NCBI GenBank assembly: GCA_013423325.1
Contig: BLJB01000158.1
Location: forward strand, 105,173-169,172
DNA from: Usnea hakonensis
Taxonomy: Eukaryota > Ascomycota > Lecanoromycetes > Lecanorales > Parmeliaceae
Length of the DNA stretch: 64,000 bases
Direction: 5' to 3'
Of the stretch, positions 57,920 through 64,000 are shown one piece after another; the first letter of the stretch is position 1; every line of letters begins with the position of its first letter. The notes under the pieces were generated by a model. It was not told where the DNA came from and ran no database searches. It saw nothing but the letters and a program-made list of their open reading frames with translations. Both the position numbers and the translations under genes were made by a program.

Positions 57920-60900
57920 GTTTCGCTATTATTTATATTCCTCCTACTACGATTTCCTTCTCTAAAGCTTAAATCTTAGTAATCTTAATCTAGATTTAGA
58001 TTAACTCTTTCTTACTAAGTTCTTAGTCTTAGTTTATACTCTCTTTAATCCTTTCTTAGAGTATAGCTTTTAGTTCTTTAGGTTTACTTCTTTAGATTAA
58101 GGCTATAGATTCCTTTATCTTTATCTTTTCTTTTCTTTCTTAGTTCCCTTTACTATTTATTTCCTACTAATATTAGCTATAGAATAATCTTTTTTTTATA
58201 AGCCTTCTTACTATATATCTCTTTATTTTAGCCTTAAACTAATAATCTATATTATATATAGTATAGCCTTTCTTCCTATACGCTATATATCCCGGGATTA
58301 CTATTAATACTACTATTATATATATTTAGATATTATATATCTAATTATATTTAGTATACTATACCTTATTTTAATATATTTTTATAATATAACTATATTT
58401 CTAATATCTATAGTACTTAATTAGAGAGGCTATTTAATTAAATCTTTCTACCGCTTTTATTTTTTTCGCTTTAATAAGTCTATTAAATATTAAGATATTT
58501 ACTATCTTTAGAGTTAGAAGATTTAATATTAATAATAAGTACTTTTTTATTTTATAGCTATTAGATAGCTATCTAATTCCTATAATCTTAAGTTTTAAAT
58601 ATATTCTCTAATTATTCTATTTAATCCTCCTCTTTATCTCTAGCTATATACTAGTATCTACTCTATTAACTCTAATATTATATATTATTATTAGATATAT
58701 CTTTTATATAATATTAGCTAATACGTATTTTTTTATAAGCTAGAATATATTCTTTTTTAAATCTTCTTTTATATTTATTATAATTATCTAGATTAAAAGA
58801 TTACTATTATAAAGATAGTATACTATTTTTAACTATTTAATTTTTTCTCTTTATATCTATATATCTTTTAGTTCCTTTAGAATCTTTTCTACTATTTTTT
58901 CTATACTCTTACTTTCCTTTTTATTTCTAACTTATATTAGAAGCTATCTCTATTTTCTTAAATTCTCTAGTTAGATTATATAGACTATAATACTAAAGAG
59001 ACCCTCTTTAGATATTTTAAACGGGTTTCCTTAACTCTATCTAATAGTTAGATTATCTTAATATATTAATATATTTATCTAGCTTTTTATTTATTTCTTT
59101 TTATATTATTTTATCTACTTTTCTTTTTTCTATTATAGCTTCGCGTATAGCTTTATAATTTTTTAACTCTATTCTTCTATAAGTATTTATATAATATTAA
59201 TTAATATATTTTCTACTACTTAATATTTATCTAGTATAGATTTAAATAGGATTTTAAATATCTAGAGTATCTCTTCTAGACTCTCTATCTATATTATTAA
59301 TATCGTGAACGTAGTAGCTATATCTTATTCTACTTTTATATTAGTATACTCTACCCCCTTAGAGGTAGTAGTAGTCCCTATTATATCTATATCTAGTAGT
59401 ATATCTTCTTCTTCTAGTTCCCTACCTAATATGAAAGGCTTCTCTTCGTGCTGGTTATTATACTTCATTTTCTAACTCCTTCTATCTATATAACTATATA
59501 GTTTTAATATTTCTAATTAATAATATAATTAGGTTACCTTCTTTAAATAGTAACTTTTAATAATATTTATTAGCTTAGTACTCTATATTAGTTTATATAC
59601 TAGTAAGAGTAATCTTATCAAATTAGAATAATTCTTCTATTTTAGTTATAATTTTAGTAGTAATACGGGCTTATAGATATTCTCTAGTAAATTTATAATT
59701 AGTAATATTAAGGCTAAAACTTATATACGAATAGAATCTCTTATTAAGATAGAATAGAGATAATCTAATAATTATTATATTATTATTATTATTATTATTA
59801 AATTCTACTATAGGAATCTATTTTATCTAGTTATTTTACGCGTAATTATAATAGATTTAAAGGCCTTTTTTAACTTTTTAATTCGCGTATTTAAATTAAT
59901 TATCTATTTAAAGATAGTAGATAGTAAATAGGTTCGATTTAATACCTAACTATTTATATATTAATTAATATATATTTAAGGTAAACTAGGGTCTATTATT
60001 TAAAGTTATTAAAAATAGAAGACTATATAAGTAGTAAATATATTAAATTAGAATTATAGTAGTCTCCTTTATAAATAAGCCTCTTTTACTAAAGTAATAT
60101 AAAATATAGTAATACTCTTTAAATAAGCGATCTATAATAATATAGATAGTATTATAACTATCTAATAAGGGTAAGCTAGTAATAAAGTCTATTATAATAT
60201 CTTACTAGTATTATTTAGATATTAATAAAGATATTAGTAAGTTATACTTTTTCTATTAAGATATCTTATTATAATAATAATTTATATAATTATAAATAAA
60301 ATAGATAATAGATCTAATATATTCTAGCTAGTAATAATAATATTAAAGGAGAGCGAGAATCCTTCTTTTTCTAAAATAATTATTTAAACTTTAGTTATAA
60401 ATTTCCTTAAATAAGTCTATTTATAGAAATTCTAATATCTATAATAAACTTTCTTTATATAGAGTACTATTTATAATCCTATAATTATTAAGTCTAATTT
60501 TATAAATTTTAGAGTAGTTATTAATAATTATCTCTCTATACTCGCTATATTCTTTATTAATCTTATTAGTAGTTAAGATCCTTTCGAATATTTCTTTTTT
60601 AATAAATATATAGCGTATATTTATCTAGTCTAAAATAAGGATAATTTACTATTATTATTTAATTTTATTATTATCCTCTTCTAAGGGTAACGTTTCGGGT
60701 ATATAAATAAGAATATCTACTTTTTTATTATATTTACTAGCTTAGAAAATAATCTAGAAGTTAAACTCTAAAAATATATCTAAATATTAGGCTTATTAGT
60801 AATTAAGTTCTTTATTATCTATAAAAGTCTTTAGAACTTAGTAGTTAATAAAGATTTAGATCGGAAGATTTATAAATTCTAGTTTCTAGCGCTAATATTC

Positions 60901-62238
60901 TAGATATTAAATAATTACTAGTAGCTCTTTATTATAGATATAATAATTATATTTAATAGGAATTATACTCTTACTATAATATATAATAGAGTAGAGAGTC
61001 CCTTTATTATTATATTAGAAAAGTATTCTATTATTAATATAATTAAATAAATCTATTTCTATAATCGCTTATTTTTTAGAGTTAAAGTATTTAAAAATAA
61101 AGACTAAAGTTACTATAGTTTTAAAAGATTTAAATACTTTAATATAGTCTTTAGTCTATAAGAATAGATTATCTTTACGAGTAAAAGCTATTAAAGATTT
61201 AGCGATTTTAAAGAAGCCCTTAATAAATTACTAATAAAAGTTAATAAACTCTAGAAAGCTTTATACTTTTTTAAGATTTATTAGCTTTTTCTAATTAACT
61301 ATAGCTTTAATCTTTTTAAGATTTATTTTTAGACCGTTATTAAAGACTATAACTCTAAAGAATACTATTTTAAAGATATTAAATTCGTACTTTTTAATAT
61401 CTATCTATAGGTCGATATCCCGAAATTTTATAAAGATCTTAATAATATAGACTCGATATTTCTTTCTAGTCTTACTATAAATTAAGATATTATCTAGGTA
61501 CGCCTAATAGAAGTTATTAATATAGTTAAATAATATATTATTAATATATTATTAGAAGGAACTAGGGTTATTACTAAGATTAAATAGAAGAACTTTATAC
61601 TTATAGGACCTTAAAATAGTAATAAAGATTATTAAATCTTTACTATTAAAGTATATTTAAAGTTTATTAAAGGCGGAGATAATATCGAGTTTAATTAGAT
61701 ATTTATAATTTTAAATCTTTTTAATTACCTCCTCTATTAAGGGTAGAGGGTAACGAGTCTTCTTAATAAGCGCGTTAAGCTTTTAGTAATTAATATAAAA
61801 CTAAAGGTTATTATTAGTCTTAAGAGTAAAAAGGATAGAAAAGTAATATAAAGCTTAACTAGAAATAATAAACCCCTTAGATAAATTTTTAATTAGATAC
61901 TCTTTTACTTTTTAGAGCTTATATAATAATATATAATAAGTATAAATTTTAGATAGTACTATATCTATAATTAGTTTAATCTTATAATTATATAAATAGT
62001 AAGAAGGTAATTTATTAGCCTATATATAATTAAATATATCTACGTAATTTGAATACTTTTAGGGGAGCTTAGTTTAAATATTCTTTTTTATAGCTTTACT
62101 TTTAGTAGTATTAATATATAGTTCCTCTATTCTATATCGGGCTTTAAATACTAACTTCTAATTAATATCTTTTATTAATATAATAAAGGTCTTCGTATCG
62201 AATTCGCGACTAAAGATTCTAAAGGGGGCGGCCCTTAT

Positions 62239-63935
62239 TATTAGGACTAGTACTAAGATATTAAGTAGGTATAGTAATAAGATATTAAATCTAAAGAGAG
62301 AATATCTAAATATAGAAGTTCCCTTTAAATAGTAAGAGGTAAGGGTATACTAAGCTCTAGCTCCGCTAAGGACTAGTATTTAAAAGACTTAATACTAGTA
62401 GTATTAAGAGCTTCTAATACTAGGTCTAATTTATACTCTAATAGTATCTCTCTCTCTAGTTAGACCTAGTTTCTAGGCCTAAAGAAACTCGCTATAAACG
62501 TAAATAAAAATAAATAGCTATAATAAAATAGTAAGTACTAGATAGATAAGATAAAAATCCGGATTATAATTATAAAACTCGAATCCGAATAGATAAAGTA
62601 AGTTTTAAAATCCGGATATTAGAAATAAAAATAAGATCCGGATAGTTAGAGTAAATTATAAATATTAGGTTATAAATATAAAATCTAACTTCCGGGTAGC
62701 TAAGATAAAAAAATCGAAATTATCTTTTTTCGGTAAAATAATCGATTTTAAGAGTTATTAGATTTTAAAGTTAGCGTATTAAAAAACCTTAATCGAGTTA
62801 GCACGAAATCCGGGTAAGTTAGATAAAACCCGATTATAGGGTAATTAAGGTAAATCTATAGATTTCTATAAAATCGATTTTTTTTTTTTTAAAAATAGCT
62901 AAATTATACTTTAGTACTCGTTTCCGCCCTAGTTTACTATATAAAAATTCTATATTTTATAAAAATATAGTATTTTGAAAAATTTTTATATAATATAACG
63001 AGTATATACTAAATTTCGAGTAAAATAAGATTAGTAAATATATATAGAGTAGAAATATTTCGATTAGTAAATATTCTTCTAGTTATATATACTATTATAA
63101 GACCTTTAGGTCGATTTATAAATATAGAGTAATTATACTAATAGTAGCTATAATAATTAGAAGTAGTAGAAGCTGTAAGATAAGTTTACTATTAAGGTCT
63201 CTCTAGGGGATATCTATACTTCTTTAGTTATACTAGCCCTATAGACTTAATTAATATTCTCTAGATCTTACTAGTCTCTCGGGGATTTTCGGGTATAATT
63301 AGGTTATTTTTATAATAATTATCTACTATATTCTACGCGTTATTAAATTTATTAATATTAGTATAATACTACTTATTATCTCTACTAAAACCGGTCTACT
63401 TAACGCGATATTAGAGTTAATTATAATATTAGTAAGTATCTAGAATATTATCTATCTTCTAATACTTATAATTATCGAGTACTATAGATACTAGAGATAG
63501 AACTACTTAACCCGATAATAGATTATTAGAATATAGTATTAGTAAGTCTAAATAGAACGTTAATTTAAATTAGAATATATTTTTTAATAATTTAAATTTA
63601 TAAGTAATCCCCGCTTAACCTATAATTTTAAATAGATTAAATTATTTATAGTTTAAATTCTTATATAGCTATATAGTCTTAATATTCTTAATTAATAATA
63701 TAACTAGGTTACCTTTTTTAAATAGTAACTCTTAGTAATATTTATTAGCTTAATACTCTATATTAATTTATATACTAGTAAAGATAATCTTATCGAATTA
63801 GAGTAATTCTTCTATTTTAGTAGTAATTTTAATAATAATATAGACTTATAGGCGTTCTCTAATAGACTTATAATTAATAGTATCGAGGCTAAAACTTATA
63901 CGCGGATAGAATCCCTTATTAAGGTAGAATAAAGA
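62239..63935 (-). mobile_element. Second chromovirus copy, element B (3' part)
   Basis: This segment repeats 56056-57260 plus the adjoining integrase part at 59499-59745, in the same order and orientation. Minus-strand relics include the integrase C-terminus (RILRLYSY frame, and NIKT), a GITYKFKL stretch, and a chromodomain (YRVK*TGFSRDNK, near 63340-63420). It starts at TATTAGGAC (62239), equivalent to TGTTAGGACC of element A with TG changed to TA. About 245 bp near 62560-62810 have no counterpart in copy A. Its left end abuts the protease/RT edge of element A, as expected if copy B jumped into A. The rest lies outside the window. Confidence 0.78.
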
Positions 63936-64000
63936 TTTTTTTTTTTTTTTGAATTTGAATTTGAATTTATACGTCGTGTCTACCTAAACTTCGAAAGGTA
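63936..64000 (-). mobile_element. 3' end of a second LINE copy
   Basis: A run of 15 T at 63936-63950 is followed by GAATTTGAATTTGAATTTA and then by sequence matching 57271-57306 almost exactly (TACGTCGTGTCTACCTAAAC). On the minus strand this is a LINE 3' end with AAATTC units and a poly(A) tail. It sits inside element B and continues past the window end. Confidence 0.8.

Larger units (their letters stand above)
57261..59486 (-). mobile_element. LINE-like element inserted in chromovirus A
   Basis: The 12-bp TATATAACTATA stands on both sides (57249-57260 and 59487-59498), a target duplication. The left end is TTTGAATTTGAATTT, i.e. a 3' tail of AAATTC units on the minus strand. Minus-strand ORF1 begins at an ATG at 59468, only 18 bp from the right end, and reads open for 44 codons (MKYNNQHEEKPFILG...). 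Near 58374-58414 a RIP-altered gag-type CCHC knuckle is visible (YYRY*KYSYIIKIY, with Tyr for Cys and a stop for Gln). No RT is seen in the remaining space, so this is an ORF1-only, non-autonomous or internally deleted copy. It carries a TRIM. A second copy starts at 63936. Confidence 0.75.
56056..62238 (-). mobile_element. RIP-degraded Ty3/gypsy chromovirus, element A
   Basis: The element lies on the minus strand and is interrupted by a LINE (57261-59486). From right to left the decayed translation shows the protease/RT edge (AAPFRIFSREFDTK just inside 62238), RT with KTRYPLPLIEE, LIKLDIISAFN and YLDNILIYSKT (YLDD-box, minus strand at about 61484-61502), the RNase H region, integrase (NTIYIIVDRL; GIKSN), integrase C-terminus ending RNIKT at about 59500, and across the LINE insertion the chromodomain (relic of RVKWTGF near 56960-57010). 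The left end TGTTAGGACC (minus-strand end GGTCCTAACA) is a plausible LTR terminus. Many TAG/TAA interrupt every frame and CpA/TpG are almost missing. Gag and most of the protease are not on this side of 62239: they should lie beyond the window, displaced by element B. The LTR length cannot be set from this window. Confidence 0.85.

Overview
The window is nuclear DNA of a filamentous ascomycete (Pezizomycotina). The evidence is the introns (about 48-126 bp, GTNNGN...YAG, often with a CTAAC/CTGAC branch site), the fungus-specific families (SHO1, PTH11-like rhodopsin, NACHT-ankyrin NLR, DUF4470-MYND, DUF3669, CON-13-like, dynactin RO-10/p24) and the heavy C-to-T decay of repeats at CpA/TpG sites, the signature of repeat-induced point mutation (RIP). 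I cannot place it below subphylum. Splice models were built by hand and accepted only when phase and family similarity agreed. || Layout: 1-26.5 kb is gene-rich and mostly intact. It holds a partial type II membrane protein, a five-exon secreted 8-cysteine protein, an MFS sugar transporter, a large helical-domain protein of unknown role, a MYND/DUF4470 protein, dynactin p24, the osmosensor SHO1, two tandem RBR ubiquitin ligases (the second a shortened paralogue), a small secreted protein and a PTH11-type receptor. At 26.9-30.6 kb sits a RIP-destroyed DNA transposon with about 100-bp terminal inverted repeats and an 8-bp flanking duplication. || From 31 to 53 kb the region is accessory in character: an F-box protein, a very large NACHT-ankyrin NLR, a truncated DUF3669 gene, a scrambled methyltransferase, a decayed unknown reading frame, a CON-13-like zincin-motif protein, a small secreted protein, a multiply broken ankyrin NLR-like pseudogene without its NACHT, and an F-box/Cys-rich protein. 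|| From 54.2 kb to the end everything is AT-rich repeat: a 1.9-kb degenerate satellite that switches strand in its middle, then a nest of transposons. A Ty3/gypsy chromovirus on the minus strand (protease/RT edge, RT, integrase, chromodomain) was entered by a second copy of the same family at 62,239, by a LINE-like element at 57,261-59,486, and that LINE in turn by a 447-bp TRIM with 103-bp LTRs and a perfect GTTTC target duplication. A second LINE copy begins at the window end. || The most rewarding items are the nested TRIM, the strand-switching satellite, the NLR pair (one large with a phase problem, one broken) and the split secreted-protein gene.
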